Made by a program: the position numbers and the translations under genes
Origin: Pseudomonas zanjanensis
Lineage (GTDB): Bacteria > Pseudomonadota > Gammaproteobacteria > Pseudomonadales > Pseudomonadaceae
DNA: 64,000 nucleotides
NCBI RefSeq assembly: GCF_014268745.2
Contig: NZ_JABWRB020000002.1
Location: 843,100 to 907,099 of the forward strand
Direction: 5' to 3'
The notes under the pieces: generated by a model
Seen by the model: the letters and a program-made list of their open reading frames with translations, nothing else
Told to the model about the DNA's origin: nothing
Database searches by the model: none
Shown: positions 52,752 to 61,074 of the stretch, one piece after another
Numbering within the stretch: the stretch's first letter is position 1
Layout: every line of letters begins with the position of its first letter

Positions 52752-54094
52752 TTCGTTCGCTTCGGCTGCGGCTGATGCTGGCCGCCATGACCCTGGCGGT
52801 GCTGTTCATGCTGGCCTTGCTGCCGGCCATGCAAGGGGCGTTCAGCCTGGCCTTGCAGGAATCCATCGAGCAACGCCTGGCCTCGGACGTGACCACGCTG
52901 ATTTCCGCCGCCCGGGTGGAAAACAACCGCTTGAAGATGCCGGCGCAGTTGCCCGATGAACGCTTCAACCTCGCCGACGCCCGCCTGCTGGGCTATATCT
53001 ATGATCGCGAGGGGCGGCTGGTCTGGCGGTCGAAGGCGACCCAGGAAAAAAACATCAACTACACGCCGCGTTATGACGGCCAGGGCAACCAGTTCGCCCG
53101 CATTCGCGAGAGCAATGGCCAGGAGTTTTTTGTCTACGACGTCGAGATCAAGCTGCTCGGCGGCCAGAGCGCGGCGTTCAGCATCGTTACCCTGCACCCG
53201 GTGCGCGAGTACGAGGTGACCTTGCAGGGCCTGCGGGACAATCTCTACCTCGGCTTTGGCGCGGCCCTGGCGGTGTTGCTGGCGCTGTTGTGGATCGGCC
53301 TGACCTGGGGGCTGCGGGCGTTGCGGCGCCTGAGCCAGGAGCTGGACGAAATCGAAAGCGGGGCCCGGGAAAGCCTCAGCACCGAACACCCCCGGGAACT
53401 GTTGCGCCTGACCGGCTCCCTCAACCGCTTGCTTTATAGCGAGCGGGAACAGCGCAGCCGTTATCGCGACTCCCTCGATGACCTGGCCCACAGCCTGAAA
53501 ACCCCGCTGGCGGTGTTGCAGGGCGTCAGCGAAGACATGGCCCGGCGCCCCGAGGACCGTGGCCAGGCCTGGGTGCTGCAAACCCAGATCGAGCGCATGA
53601 GCCAGCAGATCGGCTACCAATTGCAGCGCGCGAGCCTGCGCAAGAGTGGGCTGGTGCGCCATCAGGTGCGCTTGCGCCCGGTGCTGCAAAGCCTGTGCGA
53701 CACCTTGGACAAGGTCTATCGCGACAAGCGGGTCACCGTCAGTTTCGACCTGCCGGAGCACTGCCAGGTGCCGATCGAACAGGGCGCCTTGCTGGAAATG
53801 CTCGGCAACCTGCTGGAGAACGCCTATCGGCTGTGCCTGGGCGAGGTGCGCGTGAGCATGCACCAGACCCTCGGCGGCACGGAGTTGAGTGTCGAGGACG
53901 ACGGGCCGGGCGTGCCGCCGGATCAACGGGCGCGGATTCTCCAGCGTGGCGAGCGGCTGGATCGCCAGCATCCGGGGCAAGGCATTGGCCTGGCGGTGGT
54001 GAAAGACATCATCGACAGCTACGGCGCCAAGTTGACCCTGGGGGATTCAGAGCTGGGCGGGGCGGCGTTCCGGATTCACTTTCCGGTGGTTTGA
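52748..54094 (+). CDS. phoQ: Sensor histidine kinase PhoQ
   Basis: 448 residues from GTG 52748, overlapping phoP by 4 bp. Helix 1 at ~5-30, a periplasmic PhoQ sensor domain to ~165 with the acidic/aromatic pattern of the family, and helix 2 at ~170-195. The H-box is SLDDLAHSLKTPLAVLQGVS; N-box LGNLLENAYRLC; G boxes VEDDGPGVP and GQGIGLAVVKDI. It senses divalent cations and cationic peptides and phosphorylates PhoP. Confidence 0.96.
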   Translation: MIRSLRLRLMLAAMTLAVLFMLALLPAMQGAFSLALQESIEQRLASDVTTLISAARVENNRLKMPAQLPDERFNLADARLLGYIYDREGRLVWRSKATQEKNINYTPRYDGQGNQFARIRESNGQEFFVYDVEIKLLGGQSAAFSIVTLHPVREYEVTLQGLRDNLYLGFGAALAVLLALLWIGLTWGLRALRRLSQELDEIESGARESLSTEHPRELLRLTGSLNRLLYSEREQRSRYRDSLDDLAHSLKTPLAVLQGVSEDMARRPEDRGQAWVLQTQIERMSQQIGYQLQRASLRKSGLVRHQVRLRPVLQSLCDTLDKVYRDKRVTVSFDLPEHCQVPIEQGALLEMLGNLLENAYRLCLGEVRVSMHQTLGGTELSVEDDGPGVPPDQRARILQRGERLDRQHPGQGIGLAVVKDIIDSYGAKLTLGDSELGGAAFRIHFPVV

Positions 54095-54124
54095 CTGGAG
54101 TATTTTCGGTGTGTTTGCCGGCCT

Positions 54125-54217
54125 TTGTGGCCAGAGATTGCTCCCGCTGGGCTGCGAAGCGGCCCCAAAAACTTGCGAGCGCTGCGCACTCGAGCGGGAG
54201 CAAGCTCCCTCGCCACA
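54125..54217. repeat. REPIN, family B
   Basis: Inverted family-B cores; the left core is damaged (GTGGCCAGAGATTGCTCCC). It lies between the convergent phoQ and araC-type genes. Confidence 0.8.
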
Positions 54218-54256
54218 GGAGACGGTGGATACACCACAGAAGTTGGATGTGATCAC

Positions 54257-55255
54257 TCAGCTCTCCAACTCCCGATAAGCCCCCGGCGTCACCCCCGTCC
54301 ACTTCTTGAACGCCCGGTGAAACGCCGAAGGTTCGGAGAAACCCAACTGCTCGGCAATCTGCTGCAACGACAGCTCGGCACGCCCCAGATGGTAGATGGC
54401 GATATCCCGCCGCAGTTGATCCTTGAGTTCCTGGAAGCTGGTGCCTTCTTCCCGCAGATGCCGGCGCAAGGTCTGCGGGCTGATGTGCAAATGGGCGGCG
54501 ACGGTGTCCAGGTCCGGCCAGCGCGCCGTGTCGCGGCTGAGCAGGCGGCGCAGCTGGCTGCTGAGGCTGTGGCCATCGTCCGGGCGCGACAGCAGGTCGG
54601 CGGGGGAGTGTTCGAGGAAATGCTTGAGGGTGCGTTCGTCCTGCAACAGCGGCATGTCCAGGTAGCGGCTGTGGAACAACAGGCTGCTGCCGGGTGCGTC
54701 GAATGCCAACGGGTAGGGGAACAACAAGTCGTACTCAGCCGCGTGGGCGGGCTTGGTGTAGCCGAACGTCACCTGCTCCAGGCCGATCCGCTGGCCGATC
54801 AGCCAACTGGCGAGGCGATGCCAGACCACCAGCAGGCTTTCAGTCAGGAAGTGATCCGGGTCCCACAGCGTCGAATCGTCCAGTACCAGCCGCACGCGTT
54901 CGCCTTCGGTTTCCAGCGTCAGGCGCGGGGCGTCGGGGAATAAACCATAGAACAACAAGCCGCGCTGCAGGGCCTTGCCCAGGGTCCGACAGTGGATCAA
55001 CGCGTGACACATCATCGCAAACGTCCCGGGTTTACTCGGTGCCCGGCCGAACCCCAAATACTCGTCCTCCATTGCCAGCCACAGGGCCTGCAACAGGCGG
55101 GCGAACTGCTCCGGCGCAATCCGCGCGCGCGGCTCATCCAAGAGTTCCGGGCTGATGCCCAGCTGTTGCAGCAAAGGCAAATAGTCGAAGCCTTGCCGCC
55201 GCGCACCGCCCAAGGCGGCGCGGGCGAAGTGGCTGGCGATCGTGCGTTGGCGCAT
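54257..55255 (-). CDS. AraC-family transcriptional regulator
   Basis: 332 residues from ATG 55255 (MRQRTIASHFARAALGGARR); the open frame runs further up but into the dctA control region. The N-terminal arabinose-binding-type domain (PF12625 kind: LLQQLGISPELLDEPRARIA, DEYLGFGRAPSKPGTFAMMC) precedes a C-terminal two-HTH AraC domain (DLDTVAAHLHISPQTLRRHL, SLQQIAEQLGFSEPSAFHRA, FKKWTGVTPGAYR). It is divergent from dctA, so a role in C4-dicarboxylate or related control is possible, but the known regulator of dctA is DctBD. The effector is unknown. Confidence 0.88.
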   Translation of the reverse strand: MRQRTIASHFARAALGGARRQGFDYLPLLQQLGISPELLDEPRARIAPEQFARLLQALWLAMEDEYLGFGRAPSKPGTFAMMCHALIHCRTLGKALQRGLLFYGLFPDAPRLTLETEGERVRLVLDDSTLWDPDHFLTESLLVVWHRLASWLIGQRIGLEQVTFGYTKPAHAAEYDLLFPYPLAFDAPGSSLLFHSRYLDMPLLQDERTLKHFLEHSPADLLSRPDDGHSLSSQLRRLLSRDTARWPDLDTVAAHLHISPQTLRRHLREEGTSFQELKDQLRRDIAIYHLGRAELSLQQIAEQLGFSEPSAFHRAFKKWTGVTPGAYRELES

Positions 55256-55310
55256 GGCAGAAATCCGTCCGTTAAGCGGGCGATGGTAGCAGGGGGACGA
55301 GGTTGGACAA

Positions 55311-55366
55311 GGCGGATATCCGCCAAATCCCGGAGTGATAAACACCCCGTTGGCGGAAATCCGCCA
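55311..55366. promoter_or_regulatory. Twin palindromes between the araC-type gene and dctA
   Basis: GGCGGATATCCGCC (55311-55324) and TGGCGGAAATCCGCCA (55351-55366) share the half-site GGCGGA, with centres 41 bp apart, i.e. on one face of the helix. They lie ~90-145 bp upstream of the sigma-54 promoter of dctA and fit DctD-type activator sites, or operators for the divergent AraC-type regulator. Confidence 0.6.
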
Positions 55367-55443
55367 TCTTTCGCCGCCGTGTTTAACCGTTGAGTAATCC
55401 ACGACGCCTTCTGTAATAACGGTTGTAGGGCTTTTCCAAAAAA

Positions 55444-55459
55444 TGGCACGGGCTTTGCG
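55444..55459 (+). promoter_or_regulatory. Sigma-54 promoter of dctA
   Basis: TGGCACGGGCTTTGCG matches TGGCACG-N4-TTGC. Transcription should start at ~55470, giving a 118-nt leader. Confidence 0.88.
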
Positions 55460-55587
55460 ATAGAGCCTGCAGGTCTGCCGCGTGCAGCCGAACAAAACAA
55501 ATCCCTCCAGTGCAGGAGGGTTCGCAATTGAGGTGCCGTGGACGACAGGTGGAAGTCGTCATGCGGGACTCTTGAGGAAGGTTTGCC

Positions 55588-56919
55588 ATGACGACTCGTC
55601 AGCCACTGTACAAATCCCTGTATTTCCAGGTGATCGTAGCCATTGCCATCGGCATTTTGCTCGGCCACTTCTACCCGCAGACCGGTGTTGCCCTCAAGCC
55701 ATTCGGCGACGGGTTCATCAAACTGATCAAAATGGTCATTGCTCCCATCATCTTCTGTACCGTCGTCAGTGGTATCGGCGGCATGCAGAACATGAAATCG
55801 GTGGGCAAGACCGGCGGCTACGCGCTGCTGTACTTCGAAATCGTCTCCACCATTGCCCTGCTGATCGGCCTGGTCGTGGTCAACGTCGTGCAACCGGGCG
55901 CCGGCATGCACATCGACGTGTCGACCCTGGACACCAGCAAGATCGCTGGTTTCATCAATGCCAGTAAAGACCAGAGCATCATCGCCTTCATCCTCAACGT
56001 GATCCCGAACACCATCGTGGGCGCGTTCGCCAACGGCGACATCCTGCAAGTGCTGATGTTCTCGGTGCTCTTCGGTTTTGCCCTGCATCGCCTGGGTGCC
56101 TACGGCAAGCCGGTCCTGGACTTCATCGATCGCTTCGCCCACGTCATGTTCATCATCATCAACATGATCATGAAGCTGGCGCCTATCGGTGCGTTCGGTG
56201 CCATGGCCTTCACCATCGGCGCCTACGGTGTCGGTTCGCTGGTGCAACTGGGCCAGCTGATGATCTGCTTCTACATCACCTGCGTGGTGTTCGTACTGGT
56301 GGTACTGGGCGCCATCTGCCGCGCCCACGGCTTCAGCGTCGTCAAGCTGATCCGCTACATCCGTGAAGAACTGCTGATCGTGCTGGGTACTTCCTCCTCG
56401 GAATCGGCCCTGCCGCGCATGCTGATCAAGATGGAACGCCTGGGTGCCAAGAAGTCGGTCGTAGGCCTGGTCATCCCGACGGGCTACTCGTTCAACCTCG
56501 ACGGTACGTCGATCTACCTGACCATGGCTGCGGTGTTCATCGCCCAGGCCACCGACACCCCGATGGACCTGACTCACCAGATCACCCTGCTGCTGGTGCT
56601 GTTGCTGTCGTCCAAAGGTGCGGCTGGCGTGACCGGTAGCGGCTTCATCGTACTGGCGGCGACCCTGTCGGCCGTAGGCACCTTGCCGGTGGCTGGCCTG
56701 GCACTGATCCTGGGTATCGACCGCTTCATGTCCGAAGCCCGCGCCCTGACCAACCTGGTGGGCAACGCCGTTGCCACGATCGTGGTTGCCAAGTGGGTCA
56801 AGGAGCTGGACGAAGACCAGTTGCAGACCGAGCTGGCTTCCGGTGGTCGTGGTATCTCCGACGTCCGTGAAGATGACGACGTGGTGGCAACCGCTGAAAC
56901 CGCAGTGCCAACGAAGTAA
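55588..56919 (+). CDS. dctA: C4-dicarboxylate transporter DctA
   Basis: 443 residues from ATG 55588, with GAGGAAGG upstream. It belongs to the DAACS family (glutamate/aspartate-type elevator transporters), with eight helices and two hairpins. Signature parts are MVIAPIIFCTVVSGIGGMQN, the serine-rich LIVLGTSSSESALPRMLIKM, GYSFNLDGTSIYLTMAAVFI and SSKGAAGVTGSGFIVLAATL. It imports succinate, fumarate and malate with protons or sodium. The sigma-54 promoter fits DctBD control. Confidence 0.95.
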   Translation: MTTRQPLYKSLYFQVIVAIAIGILLGHFYPQTGVALKPFGDGFIKLIKMVIAPIIFCTVVSGIGGMQNMKSVGKTGGYALLYFEIVSTIALLIGLVVVNVVQPGAGMHIDVSTLDTSKIAGFINASKDQSIIAFILNVIPNTIVGAFANGDILQVLMFSVLFGFALHRLGAYGKPVLDFIDRFAHVMFIIINMIMKLAPIGAFGAMAFTIGAYGVGSLVQLGQLMICFYITCVVFVLVVLGAICRAHGFSVVKLIRYIREELLIVLGTSSSESALPRMLIKMERLGAKKSVVGLVIPTGYSFNLDGTSIYLTMAAVFIAQATDTPMDLTHQITLLLVLLLSSKGAAGVTGSGFIVLAATLSAVGTLPVAGLALILGIDRFMSEARALTNLVGNAVATIVVAKWVKELDEDQLQTELASGGRGISDVREDDDVVATAETAVPTK

Positions 56920-56935
56920 TCTTCAGGCTGCAATG

Positions 56936-56961
56936 AAAAACCCGCTTCGGCGGGTTTTTTA
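56936..56961 (+). terminator. Terminator after dctA
   Basis: AAAAACCCGC TTCG GCGGGTTTTTT, 17 bp after the stop. Confidence 0.94.
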
Positions 56962-56992
56962 TTGGTTCTCGATTTTGAAGCTGGCGCGCTTC

Positions 56993-57115
56993 TGTGGCCA
57001 GAGCTTGCTCCCGCTGGGCTGCGCAGCGGCCCCCTGCGAATTACCTGAAGCTATGCGGTGGCAGATACATATTGGGGTTGCTTCGCAACCCAGCGGGAGC
57101 AAGCTCCCTCGCCAC
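56993..57115. repeat. REPIN, family B, long spacer
   Basis: Inverted family-B cores. The left core is damaged (GTGGCCAGAGCTTGCTCCC), and the inner region is longer than in the other copies. Confidence 0.8.
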
Positions 57116-57222
57116 GATGGTCCCGGACTGAGCGGATTGGTCAGCCCGAACGATGCCCCCGGTGATTGCCCCACCCTCCATCCCTGCCTAGTCTTCAATC
57201 ATCACCCTCTCGGAGATCGCCC

Positions 57223-58404
57223 ATGCAAGGTCCACTGGCATCGCTCAAGGTTCTGGACTTCTCGACCCTGTTGCCCGGCCCGTTCGCCTCGCTGTTGCTG
57301 GCGGACATGGGGGCCGAGGTGTTGCGCGTCGAGTCGCCGACCCGCCAAGACCTGCTGCGGGTGCTGCCGCCCCATGACCAAGGCGTATCGGCCAGCCATG
57401 CCTACCTCAACCGCAACAAGCGCAGCCTGGCCCTGGACCTCAAGCAGCCGGAGGCGTTGGAGGTGGTCACGCAGTTGCTGGGGGACTACGACATCCTGCT
57501 GGAACAGTTTCGCCCCGGCGTGATGGAGCGGCTGGGCCTGGGCTACGAGGCCTTGAAGGCCATCAATCCGCGGCTGATCTACGTGTCGATCACTGGCTAC
57601 GGCCAGACCGGCCCCTATAAGGACCGTGCCGGTCACGACATCAACTACCTGGCCCTGGCGGGGCTGGCCAGCCACACCGGCCGTGCCGGCAGCGGGCCGC
57701 TGCCGCTGGGGATCCAGGCGGCGGACATCGCCGGTGGTTCATTGCACGGCGTGATCGGTCTGCTAGCGGCGGTCATCGCCCGTCAGCAGACCGGGCAGGG
57801 ACAGCACCTGGACGTGAGCATGACCGACTGCGTGTTCAGCCTCAACGCCATGGCCGGCGCCGGTTACCTGGCCTGTGGCGTGGAACCGGGTTGGGAGAAC
57901 CAGATGCTCAACGGCGGCAGCTTCTATGATTATTACCGCACCCGTGACGGTCGCTGGATGTCGGTGGGCAGCCTGGAACCGGCCTTTATGCAGGCGCTGT
58001 GCGAGGCTTTGGGGCGGCCGGAACTGGCGGCCACGGGGTTGTCGCCCAAGCCTGAACAGCAACACGTCCTCAAGCAGGCGTTGCAGGCTGAGTTCGAAAA
58101 GCGGGATTTTGCCGATCTGTGCAGTTTGTTTGCCGGGATTGATGCTTGTGTCGAGCCGGTGTTGAGCCTGGAAGAAGCCGTGCGGCATCCGCAGCTACAG
58201 GCTCGGGAACTGGTGACACAGGTGCCACGTGGGGAGGGTTCAAGTCAGGCGCAGATGGCCTGTCCATTGAAGTTTTCCCAAGGGCTGCCCGAGCCTCGGC
58301 ATATAGGGGCGAGGCTGGGGGCGCATACGGATCAGGTGTTGGGGGCGTTGGGGTTCAGTGTTGAGCGAATCGCTCAATTGCGCAGTGCCAAGGTGGTTTT
58401 GTAG
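57223..58404 (+). CDS. CaiB/BaiF-family (type III) CoA transferase
   Basis: 393 residues from ATG 57223 (MQGPLASLKVLDFSTLLPGP), after CGGAG. Family III CoA-transferase features: DMGAEVLRVESPTRQDLLR, YLNRNKRSLALDLKQPE, VSITGYGQTGPYKDRAGHDI, and the catalytic Asp in HLDVSMTDCVFSL. Members move CoA between carboxylic acids (formyl/oxalyl, carnitine, mesaconyl and others); the substrate cannot be inferred. The stop codon lies within a long REPIN palindrome shared with the convergent sprT-like gene. Confidence 0.9.
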   Translation: MQGPLASLKVLDFSTLLPGPFASLLLADMGAEVLRVESPTRQDLLRVLPPHDQGVSASHAYLNRNKRSLALDLKQPEALEVVTQLLGDYDILLEQFRPGVMERLGLGYEALKAINPRLIYVSITGYGQTGPYKDRAGHDINYLALAGLASHTGRAGSGPLPLGIQAADIAGGSLHGVIGLLAAVIARQQTGQGQHLDVSMTDCVFSLNAMAGAGYLACGVEPGWENQMLNGGSFYDYYRTRDGRWMSVGSLEPAFMQALCEALGRPELAATGLSPKPEQQHVLKQALQAEFEKRDFADLCSLFAGIDACVEPVLSLEEAVRHPQLQARELVTQVPRGEGSSQAQMACPLKFSQGLPEPRHIGARLGAHTDQVLGALGFSVERIAQLRSAKVVL

Positions 58405-58518
58405 TGCCCTCAATGGCCCCTTCGCGAGCAGGCTCGCTCCCACATTGGATCTCTGGCGTTTGCAAAGACCCTTGTGGGAGCGAGCCTGCTCGCGAAGGGG
58501 CCATTGAAAGCACTACAA
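58400..58518. repeat. REPIN, family A, with extended arms (long hairpin)
   Basis: Beyond the inverted family-A cores, the arms continue almost to the two flanking genes: TGTAGTGCCCTCAATGGCCC on the left against GGGCCATTGAAAGCACTACA on the right, with two mismatches. A T-run is formed on the minus strand (TTTTTTGTAGTG). It probably terminates both convergent genes. Confidence 0.85.
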
Positions 58519-58525
58519 AAAATCG

Positions 58526-59020
58526 CTATTCGACCCGAGTCTCCCCACTGAACACCAAGGTACCGCGACAGCTGCGGCACAAATACCGCCGCCCCTGGCG
58601 CACCAGGCTGTGGCGCTGGGCCGTGAACGGAAAGTCGCTGCCGTCGCAAGGGCACTTATAGATATAGCGGGTTGCGGTGCGGCGTTTGATTTCGTAGGTG
58701 TGGCAACGGTTGGGCGGCAGTTCGTACACCCCGCGCATGATCAGCTGCCATTCCTCGCCATGGGCTTGGATACGGTCGCCAAACAGTTGGTGGGCGATCA
58801 GGTGCGCGACTTCGTGGGCGACGGTCTGCTTGAGGAAGTCCTCGGCATTTTCCCGGTACAACTGAGGATTGAAGCGCAGCAGATTTTCATGCAGGTGCGC
58901 GACACCGGCCTTCTGGCCGCGCAATTTGAAGCTGACCACCGGGCGTTTGAAAGGACGTTTGAAAAAGGCTTCGGCTTGTTGGTAACACTCTTCGACGCGG
59001 GTATTGAGTTGCTCGAGCAT
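58526..59020 (-). CDS. SprT-like zinc metalloprotease family protein
   Basis: 164 residues. The zincin motif VAHEVAHLIAHQLFG (HExxH) lies at ~70-80, with a third ligand His in QAHGEEWQLIM. The C-terminal zinc-ribbon-like cysteines are in YIYKCPCDGSDF and YLCRSCRGTLVF. The family includes E. coli SprT and the eukaryotic Spartan proteases that clear DNA-protein crosslinks; the bacterial function is poorly known. Monocistronic and convergent with the CoA-transferase gene. Confidence 0.92.
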   Translation of the reverse strand: MLEQLNTRVEECYQQAEAFFKRPFKRPVVSFKLRGQKAGVAHLHENLLRFNPQLYRENAEDFLKQTVAHEVAHLIAHQLFGDRIQAHGEEWQLIMRGVYELPPNRCHTYEIKRRTATRYIYKCPCDGSDFPFTAQRHSLVRQGRRYLCRSCRGTLVFSGETRVE

Positions 59021-59184
59021 GCTTTACGGGTCTCCAGAAGCCCGAGTATGCCGCAAGCGCCGGCCGTTGCGAATCGTCCAGGTGCCCAATGGTCGTTTCG
59101 CACACAGGAAGGCCGCCTTGCGGCGGCCTGTGTCGGCAGATCCTGCTTTTTTATGGGAGGGCATTCTTCAATGGGTATAGAAGT

Positions 59185-59787
59185 TCAACTGGTATAGACC
59201 GGGCCGACGCCCAGCCCCCAGACGATCACTGTGAACGCCATGATGGCCACCAGCACCACCAGGCCGACGGCGAGCACCGAGCTGGAAAACAGAAAACCTT
59301 CGTCCTGGGGAATGTTCATGAACGTCGGCAGGCCGACGTACAACAGGTAGACCGTGTAGCAGATTGCTGCCGTGCCAACGATCATCCCCAGCCACATGTG
59401 CGGGTAGAGCGCCGCGAGGCCGCCGATGAACAAAGGTGTCGCGGTGTAGGTGGCGAACGCAACGCAACGGGCCAGGCTCGGATTGGCGTCATAGGTGCGC
59501 GCCATCCAGTGGATGAAGGCCCCCATGACCGCCACGCCGCCCAACATGGCCAGGTACGACATGATGGTCATCCACAGCGCGCTTTCCTGGGTGAGCATGA
59601 CCGGTGGACGATTGCCGATGACCCATCCCACCTGCGTGGTGCCGATGAACGCCGAAACCGCGGGAATGGCCGCCAGGATCAGCGTGTGGGTGAGGTACAT
59701 GTGGCTGATGCTTTCCTCCTGATCGCCACGGATTTCTTTCCATTCTTGATCAGGGTGGGTAAAGAGCCCCACGACATGATGGATCAT
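59185..59787 (-). CDS. YIP1-family inner-membrane protein
   Basis: 200 residues with an N-terminal soluble segment (HHVVGLFTHPDQEWKEIRGD) and five membrane helices (for example TLILAAIPAVSAFIGTTQVG, LAMLGGVAVMGAFIHWMA, FLFSSSVLAVGLVVLVAIMA). The Yip1 domain fold is recognisable. Bacterial members have no defined role. AGGAG is found before ATG 59787. Confidence 0.85.
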   Translation of the reverse strand: MIHHVVGLFTHPDQEWKEIRGDQEESISHMYLTHTLILAAIPAVSAFIGTTQVGWVIGNRPPVMLTQESALWMTIMSYLAMLGGVAVMGAFIHWMARTYDANPSLARCVAFATYTATPLFIGGLAALYPHMWLGMIVGTAAICYTVYLLYVGLPTFMNIPQDEGFLFSSSVLAVGLVVLVAIMAFTVIVWGLGVGPVYTS

Positions 59788-60182
59788 AGTCAGTCACTCC
59801 TTTGTTATTGCCATCGCCCCCCAACGGAGCGCCTACGGGCCAAAACGGCCAAGTAAGTAAAGGTCTGGATATGTGTGCGACCTTATGTCGCAGTATAGAA
59901 AGGAGTTACCCCGAGGGGGATGGGGGGCTTAGAGCAAATCGCGCTGTAGCGGGGCCGGCTAATCGCGGCTTGATCTGTATGCACAATTTCGCTGGCGAAT
60001 AGATTCCCTGTGGCGAGGGAGCTTGCTCCCGCTGGGTTGCGAAGCGACCCTCTGGGGTCGTCCTGTTGGCGTCTGCTTCGCAGCCGAGCGGGAGCAAGCT
60101 CCCTCGCCACAAGGGCCGTGCCACAGCGGGGATTTTTTGCGTAAAATGCCGGCCTTTCGTCACACCTCACGGATTTCGCGTC
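59788..60182. other. Gap between the divergent YIP1 and ttcA genes
   Basis: About 395 bp without a gene; it contains a family-B REPIN (60009-60111) and, after it, the ttcA promoter region. Confidence 0.5.
60009..60111. repeat. REPIN, family B
   Basis: Inverted family-B cores with inner GTTGCGAAGC / GCTTCGCAGC, 70 bp upstream of ttcA. Confidence 0.85.
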
Positions 60183-61007
60183 ATGGGCACTCTTACGGTC
60201 AACCAGAACAAACTGCAAAAGCGCCTGCGCCGCCTGGCCGGTGAGGCGGTCGCCGATTTCAACATGATCGAGGACGGCGACAAGGTCATGGTCTGCCTGT
60301 CCGGCGGCAAGGACAGCTACACCTTGCTCGACGTGTTGATGCATTTGCAGAAGGTGGCGCCGATCAAGTTCGACATCGTCGCGGTGAACATGGACCAGAA
60401 GCAGCCCGGGTTCCCCGAGCACGTGCTGCCGGCCTATCTCGAGTCGCTGGGCGTGGAATACCACATCGTCGAGAAAGACACCTATTCGGTGGTCAAGGAA
60501 CTGATCCCCGAAGGCAAGACCACCTGTTCGCTGTGCTCACGCCTGCGCCGCGGCACGCTCTACACCTTCGCCGACGAGATCGGTGCGACCAAGATGGCGC
60601 TGGGGCACCACCGCGACGACATCGTCGAGACCTTCTTCCTGAACATGTTCTACAACGGCTCGCTCAAGGCCATGCCGCCCAAGCTGCGTGCCGATGACGG
60701 GCGCAACGTGGTCATTCGTCCGCTGGCCTATTGCAACGAGAAAGACATCCAGGCCTATTCGGATTTCAAGCAGTTCCCGATCATCCCCTGCAACCTGTGC
60801 GGCTCCCAGGAAAACCTGCAACGCCAAGTGGTCAAGGAAATGCTCCAGGAATGGGAACGCAAGACCCCGGGCCGTACCGAGAGCATTTTCCGCGGCTTGC
60901 AGAACGTCATTCCGTCGCAACTGGCGGACCGCAACCTGTTCGACTTCACCAACCTGCGCATTGACGAAAACGCCACGCCGCGGTTCGTCAATGTGGTGAA
61001 TCTCTGA
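60183..61007 (+). CDS. ttcA: tRNA 2-thiocytidine biosynthesis protein TtcA
   Basis: 274 residues from ATG 60183 (MGTLTVNQNKLQKRLRRLAG). The PP-loop is MVCLSGGKDSYTLLDV, and the two CxxC motifs that hold the iron-sulfur cluster are TTCSLCSRLRRG and IPCNLCGSQENLQ. GHHRDDIVETFFLNMFYNG is also typical. It thiolates cytidine 32 of several tRNAs. The open frame above the ATG runs through the REPIN and is not coding. Confidence 0.97.
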   Translation: MGTLTVNQNKLQKRLRRLAGEAVADFNMIEDGDKVMVCLSGGKDSYTLLDVLMHLQKVAPIKFDIVAVNMDQKQPGFPEHVLPAYLESLGVEYHIVEKDTYSVVKELIPEGKTTCSLCSRLRRGTLYTFADEIGATKMALGHHRDDIVETFFLNMFYNGSLKAMPPKLRADDGRNVVIRPLAYCNEKDIQAYSDFKQFPIIPCNLCGSQENLQRQVVKEMLQEWERKTPGRTESIFRGLQNVIPSQLADRNLFDFTNLRIDENATPRFVNVVNL

Positions 61008-61028
61008 CGGTCGCAGCGACGTCTATTC

Positions 61029-61058
61029 ACGGCGCTTGCGAGCGCCGTTTTCATTTTT
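61029..61058 (+). terminator. Terminator between ttcA and the glycosylase gene
   Basis: ACGGCGCT TGCG AGCGCCGT followed by TTTCATTTTTT, just before the next gene's ribosome site. Confidence 0.82.
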
Positions 61059-61074
61059 TAACCCAGGAGAGGGC

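Noticed and set aside
55012..56577. A 521-codon minus-strand frame across dctA and the regulator's start
   Set aside because: Covers the complement of DctA; Asp/His-rich shadow; only its distal part overlaps the true AraC-type gene in another frame.
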